64,000 nt of DNA from CAYTZH01 sp964442285 (GTDB lineage Bacteria; Myxococcota_A; UBA9160; JAFDET01), in contig CAYTZH010000004.1 of NCBI GenBank assembly GCA_964442285.1, positions 62,001 through 126,000 on the forward strand, read 5' to 3'. Below, one piece after another: positions 39,759 to 48,088 of this stretch (within the stretch, counting starts at the first letter, position 1; each line of letters opens with the position of its first letter). The position numbers were made by a program, and so were the translations under genes. Under the pieces are notes generated by a model that was given only the letters and a program-made list of their open reading frames with translations, had not been told where the DNA came from and did no database searches.

Positions 39759-41162
39759 TCACCCCCCGTCCCTGTCCGCAGCCACCGGCAGGCGAAGCAC
39801 GCCTACGAGCGCCCCGCCCTCGCCCTCGGGCAGCTCGACGCCGAGCAGCCGCGCGACGGTGGGCGCCACGTCGACGAGCCGCATCCAGGGCACCCGGACG
39901 CCGGCACGGATTCCGCGCCCCCACGCGACCAGGGCCGACGGCACGCTGGCCGTAAGGTAGCCAGCCACGCCCCGCGCCGCCGACGGGATCCGCTGCGGCC
40001 CCTCGGTGTCGTTCGCGAAGGCCCAGCCGGGTCGGGCCTCGAGACCGAACCACGCGCCGGGATCGGCCCCGAGCCCGAGCATCTCCTCGGCCGACACCAC
40101 CCGGAACAGCCCGCTGCGCCGGGACTCGGCCAGGAGGACCTCGCGCGCGCGGAGCGCCTCCGGCTCACCGCGCGCGTAGACGAAGGCCGAGCCGCCGTTG
40201 GAGCGCACCAGCGCGCGCCAGCTGCGCACCCCCCCGCGGCCATTGGAGGCGAGCAGGCCCGCCTCGGCCAGCAGCGCATTGGGGAGCAGGCTGCCGTGCA
40301 GCGGGCCGAGACCCTGGTCGCCCACCACCACGATCGCGGCCGACGCCAGCCGCCTCGCGCCGTCGAGGCACGCGATCAGGCGGCGCAGCTCCATATCGGC
40401 GGCGAGGAAGGCCTCGGCCGCCTCGGCCGCCTCGGGCCCGTGGCGCTGTGCGGCCACGCGGCCCTGCTCGAGATAGAGCAGCACCAGTGAAGGCGGCGCG
40501 GGCCGGGCCACGACCGCGCAGGCCGCGGAGGTGAGCGCCGCGTCTCGCCAGGCGCCGGGGAAGGCGGCGCGCTGATCCGCGCCGCCGCCCGCCTGCAGCG
40601 GCGCGGCGAGCTCGGGCGTCAAGTCGGGCGCCAGCGCGCCCATCCAGGTCTGGCCCGGCCGCACGCTGCGCACGCCGGGTACGAGGAGCGGGATCGCCGC
40701 GCCGCGGGTGGTCGGCCAGCCCAACGCGGCCACCGGGCGTCCCCGTTCGGCGAGCACCGACCACAGGGTGGGGCCCCGGAGCTGGCTGGCGTGGTCGTAG
40801 GGCGCGGGCCGCACACCCCGATCGCCCAGGAGGCGATCGGCCACGATGCCGTGGGAGCCGGGCGCGCGACCGGAGACCAGGCTGGCCGCGGACGGATGGG
40901 GGCTGGCGGGGGCCACGGGATCCAGGGCCGTGGCCATCGCACCGGCCGCCGCCAGGGCGGCCAGCGTGGGCATGCTGCCGGGCTCGACCCGCTCTGCGGT
41001 GAGCGCGGCCACCGCCACGAGCAGCACCAGGGAGGGGTGTCCAGCGTCGGCGACGGGCAGCGCCGGCGTCGGATCCGGGGCCTCCGCGGACGTGGGGGCG
41101 CCGGCCGCTCCGGCGCAGGCGAGCCCCCACGCCGCGGCCGCCGCGGCGAGCCCCCGCCGCAC
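39759..41162 (-). CDS. Type I phosphodiesterase/alkaline phosphatase-superfamily lipoprotein
   Basis: 467 residues from a GTG; lipobox GLACAG (Cys16). ASPHPSAASLVSGRAPGSHG resembles the nucleophile and glycine-rich loop region of nucleotide pyrophosphatase/phosphodiesterases, and VVVGDQGLGPLHGS takes the place of the D-H-G metal site, with D-Q in place of D-H. VPWMRLVDVAPTVARLLGV is the usual C-terminal block. The N-terminal metal Asp strand (LVLLVAVAALTAE) has no obvious aspartate, so activity is doubtful. With those at 2598 and 27555 this is the third superfamily lipoprotein here. The acyltransferase gene ends 32 bp upstream on the same strand. Confidence 0.65.
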   Translation of the reverse strand: MRRGLAAAAAAWGLACAGAAGAPTSAEAPDPTPALPVADAGHPSLVLLVAVAALTAERVEPGSMPTLAALAAAGAMATALDPVAPASPHPSAASLVSGRAPGSHGIVADRLLGDRGVRPAPYDHASQLRGPTLWSVLAERGRPVAALGWPTTRGAAIPLLVPGVRSVRPGQTWMGALAPDLTPELAAPLQAGGGADQRAAFPGAWRDAALTSAACAVVARPAPPSLVLLYLEQGRVAAQRHGPEAAEAAEAFLAADMELRRLIACLDGARRLASAAIVVVGDQGLGPLHGSLLPNALLAEAGLLASNGRGGVRSWRALVRSNGGSAFVYARGEPEALRAREVLLAESRRSGLFRVVSAEEMLGLGADPGAWFGLEARPGWAFANDTEGPQRIPSAARGVAGYLTASVPSALVAWGRGIRAGVRVPWMRLVDVAPTVARLLGVELPEGEGGALVGVLRLPVAADRDGG

Positions 41163-41194
41163 CGCGCCCGCCCCCCGCGTTCCGCCGGGCCGCG

Positions 41195-42085
41195 TCAGCG
41201 GAAGACGCCCCTGCGTTCCGCCAGACCTCGCTCGAACATCGCCTCGATCGAGGCCCGCACCGTGTCCACGTGCGCCTGGATGTGCTCGTCGTCGTCGTCC
41301 GGATGGCCCTCGAAGCGAAGCGGCTCTCCGAAGTAGAGGTGGTACTTGACGGGCAGCGCCACGAGCAGGCCCGCGGGACCGAGCAGGGGGAAGGTCACGG
41401 TGACGGGCAGCGACGGCAGGCCGACGATGCGCGCCGCGCCCTCGAAGTTGGCGAGGCCCGGCTGCTGCTCCTCCGAGCCGACGATCGCCACCGGCACGAT
41501 CGGGGTGTCGGTCTCGAGCGCCAGGCGCAGGAAGCCCTGCCCGAAGCGCTGGAGCTGGTAGCGCTTGGAGAAGGGCTTGTTGATGCCCCGGGCGCCCTCC
41601 GGAAACACCATCACGCACTCGCCGCGCTCCAGCATGTGGACGCAGTTCTGCGGCGTCCCGGACATGACGCCGCCCCGCGCGGCCATGGTGCCGAAGAAGG
41701 GCATACGGGCGATGAAGAACTCGCCCATGGGGCGGGTGATGCGCGGGGGGTCGGCCTCCATGAGCATCGCCACGGTCAGCATCATCCCGTCGTAGGGCAG
41801 CTGGCCCGCGTGGTTCGCGATCAGGAGCACGGGGCCGGCGGGCACCCGGTCGATGTCGTGGGTCGACACCCGGAAGTAGTGGCGGTAGGCCAGCAGCGGC
41901 AGCAGCATCGACTTCCGCGCCTCGTCGGGATTGAAGCCGTAGGGGTCGTAGCCGTACTCGTTGAGGGTCACCGGCACCTTCGCCAGGCGCTCGGCGATCT
42001 CGCGGTCGGCATCCCGCCAGGAGAGCGGCATCAGGGCGCCGGTCAGGTCCCTCACCGCATCGGTTACGCCGGAGAGCAGGCCCAT
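41195..42085 (-). CDS. PlsC-like lipid acyltransferase (pair 1)
   Basis: 296 residues. The acyltransferase motif H-x4-D is NHAGQLPYD, followed by MPFFGTMAARGGV and VFPEGARGINKPFSKRYQLQ, the order seen in glycerophosphate acyltransferases and diacylglycerol-type enzymes (DUF-like haemolysin family). No signal peptide is seen; an N-terminal amphipathic part may bind the membrane. It would transfer an acyl group from acyl-CoA or ACP to a hydroxyl. It starts 2 bp after the NAD-epimerase gene, and a closely similar acyltransferase/epimerase pair occurs at 48979-51146. Confidence 0.85.
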   Translation of the reverse strand: MGLLSGVTDAVRDLTGALMPLSWRDADREIAERLAKVPVTLNEYGYDPYGFNPDEARKSMLLPLLAYRHYFRVSTHDIDRVPAGPVLLIANHAGQLPYDGMMLTVAMLMEADPPRITRPMGEFFIARMPFFGTMAARGGVMSGTPQNCVHMLERGECVMVFPEGARGINKPFSKRYQLQRFGQGFLRLALETDTPIVPVAIVGSEEQQPGLANFEGAARIVGLPSLPVTVTFPLLGPAGLLVALPVKYHLYFGEPLRFEGHPDDDDEHIQAHVDTVRASIEAMFERGLAERRGVFR

Positions 42086-42087
42086 GG

Positions 42088-43005
42088 CTAGCGCAGCACG
42101 CTCTGGAAGATCTCTTCGAGACCGAAGAGCGGGCGGAAGCCGGTGGCGTCGACGAAACGCTTGCCGGAGAGGGTCACCGGGTACTTCACGTAGTCGAGCG
42201 CGCCCTCCGGATAGGGCCAGAGGCCCCAGTCGAACATGCGCCGGAAGACGGGCCGCACCAGGGGCTCGGGCAGGGAGATCGCCCGGCCGCCGGTCTCGCG
42301 AATCGCCACCGAGAGCGGGACCTCGCCCGGCCCGACCACGTTGAAGACACCCTGGAGGCCCTGCTGGAGCGCGAGGGCGATGGCCTCGGAGACGTCCTCC
42401 TCGTGGATGAACTGCAGCATGGGATCGAAGCCCATCATGATGGGCACGCGGCGCTGCCGCAGGTACTCCCCGATCATCGAGTGCACGAAGGAGCCCAGCG
42501 TGTTGACCGGGCGCAGGATGCAGGTCCGGATGTGCGGGTAGCGCCAGATGAAGGCCGAAGCCAGGGTGTCGACCTCCACCAGGTCCCGGATCTCCGGGTA
42601 GCTGCGGCTCGCCGACAGCGGCTGGTCCTCGTCCATGAAGTAGGGGTTCTCGGGGAAGGCGCCGTAGACGTAGCCGCTCGAGAGCACCACCAGCTTCTGC
42701 ACCCCGTAGTGGGTGCAGTGATCGAGGAGCTGCTTGGTGCCGCGCACGTTGACGTCGTGGCGCTCGCCGGCCTGGGCCCGGAAGTGGCGCACGAAGCCCA
42801 TGTGGACGATCGCCGTGGGCAGCTCCGTGCGGATCACGTCCTCGAACTTCTTCTTGCGCACGTCCACGGTGTGGACGACCACGCCCCGCGGGCGTCCCTC
42901 CCAGGACACCCGGTCGGCGCCGCAGACCTCATAGCTCTCGAGCAGGCGTCGGGCCAGCAGACGGCCTTGGCCACCCGAGATGCCCGTGATCAGTACCTTT
43001 TCCAT
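42088..43005 (-). CDS. NAD-dependent epimerase/dehydratase-like SDR (pair 1)
   Basis: 305 residues. ITGISGGQGRLLARRLL is the extended-SDR dinucleotide motif, NVRGTKQLLDHC and VVLSSGYVYG follow, and the active-site region shows SYPEIRDLVEVD without a clear Y-x3-K. Family members act on nucleotide sugars or on lipid intermediates; without the catalytic tyrosine pair the reaction is uncertain. It is transcribed just ahead of an acyltransferase, and a paralogous pair in reverse order lies 6 kb away, suggesting a conserved partnership. The ATG at 43005 lacks a strong Shine-Dalgarno sequence. Confidence 0.75.
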   Translation of the reverse strand: MEKVLITGISGGQGRLLARRLLESYEVCGADRVSWEGRPRGVVVHTVDVRKKKFEDVIRTELPTAIVHMGFVRHFRAQAGERHDVNVRGTKQLLDHCTHYGVQKLVVLSSGYVYGAFPENPYFMDEDQPLSASRSYPEIRDLVEVDTLASAFIWRYPHIRTCILRPVNTLGSFVHSMIGEYLRQRRVPIMMGFDPMLQFIHEEDVSEAIALALQQGLQGVFNVVGPGEVPLSVAIRETGGRAISLPEPLVRPVFRRMFDWGLWPYPEGALDYVKYPVTLSGKRFVDATGFRPLFGLEEIFQSVLR

Positions 43006-43105
43006 GGATCGCTCGGTTCCCCAGGGGTCGACAGATAGGGTAACCCTGCCCGTCTCCCGCCTCTAGCGTCCAGCCCGTCGCGCATCCTGAGGAGGCAGAG
43101 CGTGC

Positions 43106-43111
43106 TATAAC
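43106..43111 (+). promoter_or_regulatory. -10-like TATAAC
   Basis: TATAAC 20 nt before the GTG at 43132, which also has GGAGGGG. A good -10 in GC-rich DNA; the -35 is unclear. Confidence 0.4.
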
Positions 43112-43131
43112 CTTTGCCCCGGAGGGGAGCT

Positions 43132-43848
43132 GTGGAGCCCTCGGCACGTTACGAGAACGTCACGATTCCGTTGCCGGAGGGCAGCGGAACCGACGTGGAG
43201 GCCGTCTCGGGCATCCTGGGTGTCCCCGAGTGGTGGCCGACCGGCTCCCGGATCGGGGTCGTGATCGCCCATGGACGCAGCGAGACCCTCGAGGACCCCG
43301 TGGTCGCCGACCTGCACCGGGGCCTGACCGAGCGCGGCTACCTCTCCCTGCGCTTCAACTTCCCCTTCGCCGAGTCCGGCAAGCGCCGGCCCGACAAGGA
43401 CGCGGTGCTCGAGCGCGCCTTCGCCGAAGCCGTGCACCTGCTGGGGCGCGACCCGACCGCCGCCCCGGCCCACCTCTTCCTCGGGGGCAAGGGGCTTGGC
43501 GCGCGCACGGCTGCCCGTCTGGCCATGACCCGCATGCGGCTCGAGGGCCTGTTCTTCCTGGCCCACCCGCTCCACAAGGCGGACAAGGTCGACGAGGTGG
43601 ACGCCGACCACCTCTACCGCATCATCGCGCCCATGCTCTTCCTGCAAGGCAGCCGCGACCGCTACTGCGACCTCGACGTCCTGCGTCGGACCCTGCTGCG
43701 CGTCGGCGCCCCCACCCAGCTTCAGGTGATCGAGGAGGCGGACCACGCCTTCAAGGTGCTCAAGAAGTCCGGGCGGACCCACGAGGAGCTGCTGGCCCAG
43801 GTTCTCTCGGCCCTCGACGGCTGGATGCACAAGGTTCTCGGCGGCTGA
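43132..43848 (+). CDS. Alpha/beta-hydrolase-fold protein (TEX30/KANSL3 type) lacking the nucleophile serine
   Basis: 238 residues from a GTG preceded by GGAGGGGAGC. VVIAHGRSETLEDP and SLRFNFPFAESGKRRPD match the dienelactone-hydrolase-like TEX30 family. The nucleophile elbow, normally G-K-S-M-G, reads GGKGLGAR: residue 121 is glycine where serine is expected. The acid and histidine region (LQGSRDRYC, EEADHAFKV) is kept. The protein may therefore be non-catalytic or use another mechanism. It starts a four-gene run with a Yip1-like protein, a Rieske ferredoxin and a beta-lactamase-fold hydrolase. Confidence 0.75.
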   Translation: MEPSARYENVTIPLPEGSGTDVEAVSGILGVPEWWPTGSRIGVVIAHGRSETLEDPVVADLHRGLTERGYLSLRFNFPFAESGKRRPDKDAVLERAFAEAVHLLGRDPTAAPAHLFLGGKGLGARTAARLAMTRMRLEGLFFLAHPLHKADKVDEVDADHLYRIIAPMLFLQGSRDRYCDLDVLRRTLLRVGAPTQLQVIEEADHAFKVLKKSGRTHEELLAQVLSALDGWMHKVLGG

Positions 43849-43853
43849 CGCCC

Positions 43854-44327
43854 GTGTCCGAAGCGCCCCTGGACCGACTCGTGCGCGCCCTGCGTCTGGA
43901 GGCCGACGTCTTCGCCGAGATCGCCGACGACGAGCGGGCCACCGGACCGGCGCTGGTGCTGGTGCTCGGCGCCGCGGGCCTGGCCGGGCTCGGAAGCCCG
44001 CACGGGCTGCTGGGCTTCGGCGCGCTGGCCCTGGCCTGGTTGGTCTGGGTGGCCGCGATCCACCTGGGTGCGGGGCTGCTCGGACTGCCGCAGCGGCTCG
44101 GGCCCCTGTTCCGGGCGGCGGGCTTCGCGACGGCGCCCTGGGCCCTCGGCCTGGCCGGGGCCGTCCCGGGACTCGGCGCCCTGTCCTTCGCGGCGGGCCA
44201 GCTCTGGGCCCTCGCAGCGATGTCCCTGGCCACGAGCCGGGTGCTCGCCTGCGAGACGTTCCCGGCCGCCTGCCTCTCGGCCGCCGGCCTGGGCCTGGCG
44301 TGGCTGGCGAGCCGGATCATCCTCTAG
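43854..44327 (+). CDS. Yip1-like small membrane protein
   Basis: 157 residues from a GTG 5 bp after the hydrolase stop. A soluble start of about 30 residues is followed by four or five helices rich in Leu/Ala/Gly (ALVLVLGAAGLAGLG, ALALAWLVWVAAIHLGAGLL, a third near 95, a last near 140). The pattern fits the bacterial YIP1/DUF1282 group, whose role is unknown. The Rieske gene starts 2 bp after its stop. Confidence 0.6.
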   Translation: MSEAPLDRLVRALRLEADVFAEIADDERATGPALVLVLGAAGLAGLGSPHGLLGFGALALAWLVWVAAIHLGAGLLGLPQRLGPLFRAAGFATAPWALGLAGAVPGLGALSFAAGQLWALAAMSLATSRVLACETFPAACLSAAGLGLAWLASRIIL

Positions 44328-44329
44328 CC

Positions 44330-44647
44330 ATGCCCGCCGACGACGAGCGCTGGCGCGACGTGGGCCGCGCGGCGGACTTCCCCGCCGACCGCGCCCGGCC
44401 GATCCAGGTGGACGGGCGTCGCCTGGCCGTGGGCCGCAGCGGCGCGGGCTGGTTCGCCCTGGACGGCCTGTGCCCCCACGCCGGCGCCGTGCTGGCCGAG
44501 GGCGAGGTGGACGGCGGACTGCTCATCTGTCCGCTCCACGCCTTCGCCTTCGACGTCGAGACGGGCCACTGCGACGACGATCCCAGCTGCAGCGTCCGCG
44601 CCTACCCCACGCGGGTGGCCAAGGGCGCGGTGCAGGTCCGGTTCTGA
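44330..44647 (+). CDS. Rieske [2Fe-2S] ferredoxin
   Basis: 105 residues. The two cluster motifs are CPHAGAVLAEGE and CPLHAFAFDVE (C-x-H and C-x2-H), spaced as in soluble Rieske ferredoxins of the NirD/biphenyl-dioxygenase type. It would carry single electrons in the cytoplasm, for example to an oxygenase. The start ATG is 2 bp after the preceding stop; an upstream in-frame GTG lies inside that gene. The neighbouring beta-lactamase-fold enzyme may be its partner. No dioxygenase large subunit is in the window, though several desaturases and a diiron protein could use it. Confidence 0.88.
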   Translation: MPADDERWRDVGRAADFPADRARPIQVDGRRLAVGRSGAGWFALDGLCPHAGAVLAEGEVDGGLLICPLHAFAFDVETGHCDDDPSCSVRAYPTRVAKGAVQVRF

Positions 44648-44671
44648 CCCGCGGCGCGGAAGGAGACCCCG

Positions 44672-45394
44672 TTGAGTGCGAGCGACACCCCCGGTTCCGA
44701 CGACCTCTACTTCTGCCAGCTGGCGGTCGGCGAGATGGCCAACCTGGCCTACCTGATCGGCAGCCGCACCACGCGGGAGGCCCTGCTGGTCGATCCCGCC
44801 TGGAGCGTCGACGCCCTGCTCGATCGCGCGGAGGACGACGGCATGCGCGTGGTCGGCGCCCTGGCCACCCACTACCACCAGGACCACGTGGGCGGGCGGA
44901 TCTTCGGCCACGCCATCGAGGGCGTCGATCGGCTGCTGGCGCGGAGCCCCGTGCCCATCCACGTCAACGAGCACGAGGCGGACGGCCTGCGCAGGGTGAC
45001 CGGGGCCGCCGAGTCGGACCTGGTGCGCCACCGCGGAGGCGACGTGCTCGAGCTCGGCGCGGTGCGCGTCCGGCTGCTGCACACCCCCGGCCATACCCCG
45101 GGCTCCCAGTGCTTCCTGGTGGAGGAGACCGGCGCGCCGGCGCGCCTGGTCTCGGGCGACACGCTCTTCCTCGGAAGCTGCGGCCGGGTCGACCTCCCCG
45201 GCGGCGACCCCGAGGCGCTCTACGAGAGCCTTCACGGCACGCTGATGCGCCTGCCCGACGACACGGTGCTCTACCCGGGGCACCTCTACGCGGCGGAGGC
45301 GAGCGCGCCCCTGGGCGAGGAGAAGCGCACCAACCCATACCTGCGGGCCAGCGGCCTCGGCCAGTTCCTGGCGTTCCTGGGCTACGGATCCTGA
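44672..45394 (+). CDS. Metallo-beta-lactamase-fold hydrolase (glyoxalase II/persulfide dioxygenase-like)
   Basis: 240 residues from a TTG with AAGGAG upstream. The metal sites are ATHYHQDHVGG, LLHTPGHTPGS, VSGDTLFLGSCGRVD and LYPGHLYAAE; the last motif and lack of the glutathione-binding C-terminal domain place it nearer persulfide dioxygenase-like and sulfur-transfer hydrolases than classical GloB. It would act in the cytoplasm on thioesters or persulfides. It ends the hydrolase-Yip1-Rieske run and converges on the exported protein gene at 45404. Confidence 0.85.
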   Translation: MSASDTPGSDDLYFCQLAVGEMANLAYLIGSRTTREALLVDPAWSVDALLDRAEDDGMRVVGALATHYHQDHVGGRIFGHAIEGVDRLLARSPVPIHVNEHEADGLRRVTGAAESDLVRHRGGDVLELGAVRVRLLHTPGHTPGSQCFLVEETGAPARLVSGDTLFLGSCGRVDLPGGDPEALYESLHGTLMRLPDDTVLYPGHLYAAEASAPLGEEKRTNPYLRASGLGQFLAFLGYGS

Positions 45395-45403
45395 GCGGGC
45401 GCC

Positions 45404-45919
45404 CTACTTCTTCTTCTCGGACTCGGGCTTCGCCTCGTTCACGATGATCTCGCCGCGGAGGAACTTGCGGGCCGCCGCGGTCCGGTCGCCGGGATCCGGC
45501 CGCACGATCTTGTACTCGTAGCGACCGGGCTTGAGCTCGCAGAAGCTCGCGAACTCGCCCGCATGGATCGACTGGGAGCGGATCTCGTCGTCGCGGATCT
45601 CGAAGTTGACGAGGCTGTGGCAGATCATGTTGCGCGCCGTCTCGCGCTCGAAGACCACCACCGACGGCAGCCGCGAGTAGCTGATCCAGGCCACGAGCTG
45701 GCCGGGGTCGAGCTTGACCAGCCGCGGGTTCAGGGCCTGGTCCGTGATGAGCACCACCCGGTGGCTCTCCATCCGGTAGGACGGGTCGAGCAGCGGGACC
45801 TCGCCGGTGGTCTCGTAAGGGAGCTCCTTCGGACGGGTGTCCTCGGCTGCGGCGGGACTGGCCGCCAGGGCCAGGCCACCCACCAGAAGCCCGAAGCCCA
45901 GACAGGTCATGATTCGCAC
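45404..45919 (-). CDS. Exported cupredoxin-like protein
   Basis: 171 residues. A signal peptide (LGFGLLVGGLALAASPAAA, cut after AEA or AE) leads to a beta-rich domain with VKLDPGQLVAWISY, NMICHSLVNFEI and FASFCELKPGRYEYKIV; two cysteines, a histidine and the GRYEY strand resemble a cupredoxin fold, though the exact copper set is not standard. A lysine-rich tail ends it. GTG 45919 is chosen because GGAGGG lies 8 nt upstream; ATG 45910 and an upstream GTG 45928 are alternatives. Probably periplasmic; function unknown. Confidence 0.55.
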   Translation of the reverse strand: MRIMTCLGFGLLVGGLALAASPAAAEDTRPKELPYETTGEVPLLDPSYRMESHRVVLITDQALNPRLVKLDPGQLVAWISYSRLPSVVVFERETARNMICHSLVNFEIRDDEIRSQSIHAGEFASFCELKPGRYEYKIVRPDPGDRTAAARKFLRGEIIVNEAKPESEKKK

Positions 45920-46094
45920 GATCGACACCCTCCCTCGCGGGGACCCCACGCCCCGGTGGGCCACTTATAACAGACCCCTCAATGGGTTAGCACCCGTTTC
46001 CACCTCCTCCACGACACCCGTCGGCGACCCGACCCGGGCCAGCGCTCGCGACCCAAGTCCCCGAATCCGAGTCACTTTCCGCATGCGGGGCCGG

Positions 46095-46123
46095 TTGAAA
46101 TCGAACCGCACGTCCGTTAGCGT
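46095..46123 (+). promoter_or_regulatory. Candidate sigma-70 promoter of etfBA
   Basis: TTGAAA (46095-46100), 17 bp, then TAGCGT (46118-46123). The -35 is strong and the -10 weak. It lies ahead of a leader hairpin and 66 nt before etfB, in a divergent region that is less GC-rich than its surroundings. Confidence 0.45.
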
Positions 46124-46137
46124 CCTCTCGCTTTTCG

Positions 46138-46161
46138 GCCCCGGGGTGCTTCTCCCGGGGC
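46138..46161 (+). promoter_or_regulatory. Leader hairpin upstream of etfB
   Basis: GCCCCGGG (46138-46145), 8-nt loop, CCCGGGGC (46154-46161), followed by TTTCACCCGGAGG. The 8-bp stem sits between promoter and Shine-Dalgarno sequence and could act as an attenuator or as mRNA stabiliser. Confidence 0.5.
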
Positions 46162-46188
46162 TTTCACCCGGAGGCGAGGGAACCCCCC

Positions 46189-46971
<783 letters not shown>

Positions 46972-46989
46972 GGGCCGGGAGAGAGTTCG

Positions 46990-47958
46990 ATGGCCAGTGT
47001 TCTCGTCGTGGGAGAGATTCAGAAGGGCGGCATCCGCGAGGCGACCCTCGAGGCGGTGAGCTTCGCCAAGAAGGTCGCCGAGGGGAGCGGACGCGAGGTC
47101 AAGAGCCTCGTGATCGGGAGCGGCGTCGGCGATGCCGCGGCCACGCTGGCGTCCAAGGGCGGCGGCGAAGTCTACGTGGTGGACGACGCGGCGGCGGCCG
47201 ACTACAACGTCGACGTCTGGACGAAGGCCGTGCTGACCGCCGCCGAGACGGGCGGGGCCGACCTGATCTTCCTGTCGAACACGCCCCTGGGCTGGGACGT
47301 CGCGCCGCGCGTGGCCGCGGCCCTCGACGCCGGCTACGCGAGCGACTGCTTCGACGTGGAGGCGGACGGCGGTGGGCTCGCCTTCGTGCGCCGGGTGTTC
47401 AACGGCAAGCTCGACGCGCGCCTGACCACGAACGCCGAGAAGGTGGTCGTCACCCTGCAGCCGGGCGCGACCGCGCCCTCCGAGGGCGGCGACGGGAAGA
47501 CCACCAGCCTCGCCGTCGACTTCGGGGCGGTGCGCGCCAAGTTCGTCGAGACCAAGGAGGCCGAGGCCAAGGGCGTGGACCTGAGCAAGGCCCAGGTGAT
47601 CGTCTCCGGCGGTCGCGGCCTGGGCGCGCCGGAGAAGTTCCCCGAGGTGATCCAGCCGCTGGCGGAAGCCCTGGGCGGCGCCATGGGGGCCTCGCGCCCG
47701 GTGGTGGACGCCGGCTGGCTGCCCCACGAGTACCAGGTGGGCTCCTCGGGTCAGGTGGTCCAGCCGAAGCTCTACATCGCCGCCGGCATCTCGGGCGCCA
47801 TCCAGCACCTGGTCGGGATGAAGAGCTCCAACTTCATCATCGCCATCAACAAGGATCCCGACGCGCCGATCTTCGAGGTGGCCAACCTCGGGGTGGTCGC
47901 GGACCTGTTCGAGATCGTCCCGGCACTGACCGAGGCGGTGAAGACCGCCAAGGGCTGA
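46990..47958 (+). CDS. etfA: Electron transfer flavoprotein alpha subunit
   Basis: 322 residues. The N-terminal domain starts MASVLVVGEIQKGGI. The C-terminal FAD-binding part has VSGGRGLGAPEKF, AGWLPHEYQVGSSGQVVQP and YIAAGISGAIQHLVGM, the complete EtfA signature, ending in NKDPDAPIFEVANLGVVAD. It binds FAD and completes the EtfAB dimer. A strong hairpin terminator follows 6 bp after the stop, so etfBA is a two-gene unit. Confidence 0.95.
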   Translation: MASVLVVGEIQKGGIREATLEAVSFAKKVAEGSGREVKSLVIGSGVGDAAATLASKGGGEVYVVDDAAAADYNVDVWTKAVLTAAETGGADLIFLSNTPLGWDVAPRVAAALDAGYASDCFDVEADGGGLAFVRRVFNGKLDARLTTNAEKVVVTLQPGATAPSEGGDGKTTSLAVDFGAVRAKFVETKEAEAKGVDLSKAQVIVSGGRGLGAPEKFPEVIQPLAEALGGAMGASRPVVDAGWLPHEYQVGSSGQVVQPKLYIAAGISGAIQHLVGMKSSNFIIAINKDPDAPIFEVANLGVVADLFEIVPALTEAVKTAKG

Positions 47959-47964
47959 TCCGAT

Positions 47965-47992
47965 CCGACGGGCCGGGCCCCCGGCCCGTCGG
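47965..47992 (+). terminator. Hairpin terminator after etfA
   Basis: Perfect 11-bp stem CCGACGGGCCG / CGGCCCGTCGG with a 6-nt loop, starting 6 bp after the etfA stop and followed by TGTTCTCC. The U-run is poor, as is common in such GC-rich genomes. Confidence 0.75.
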
Positions 47993-48088
47993 TGTTCTCC
48001 CCCAGCCCCGCTCCGGGCCGACCGGGGAGAATCGTCGACGCATTCCGATCTCCGTTGACGCGGACCCGGAGTCGGCGTACACAGGAGC

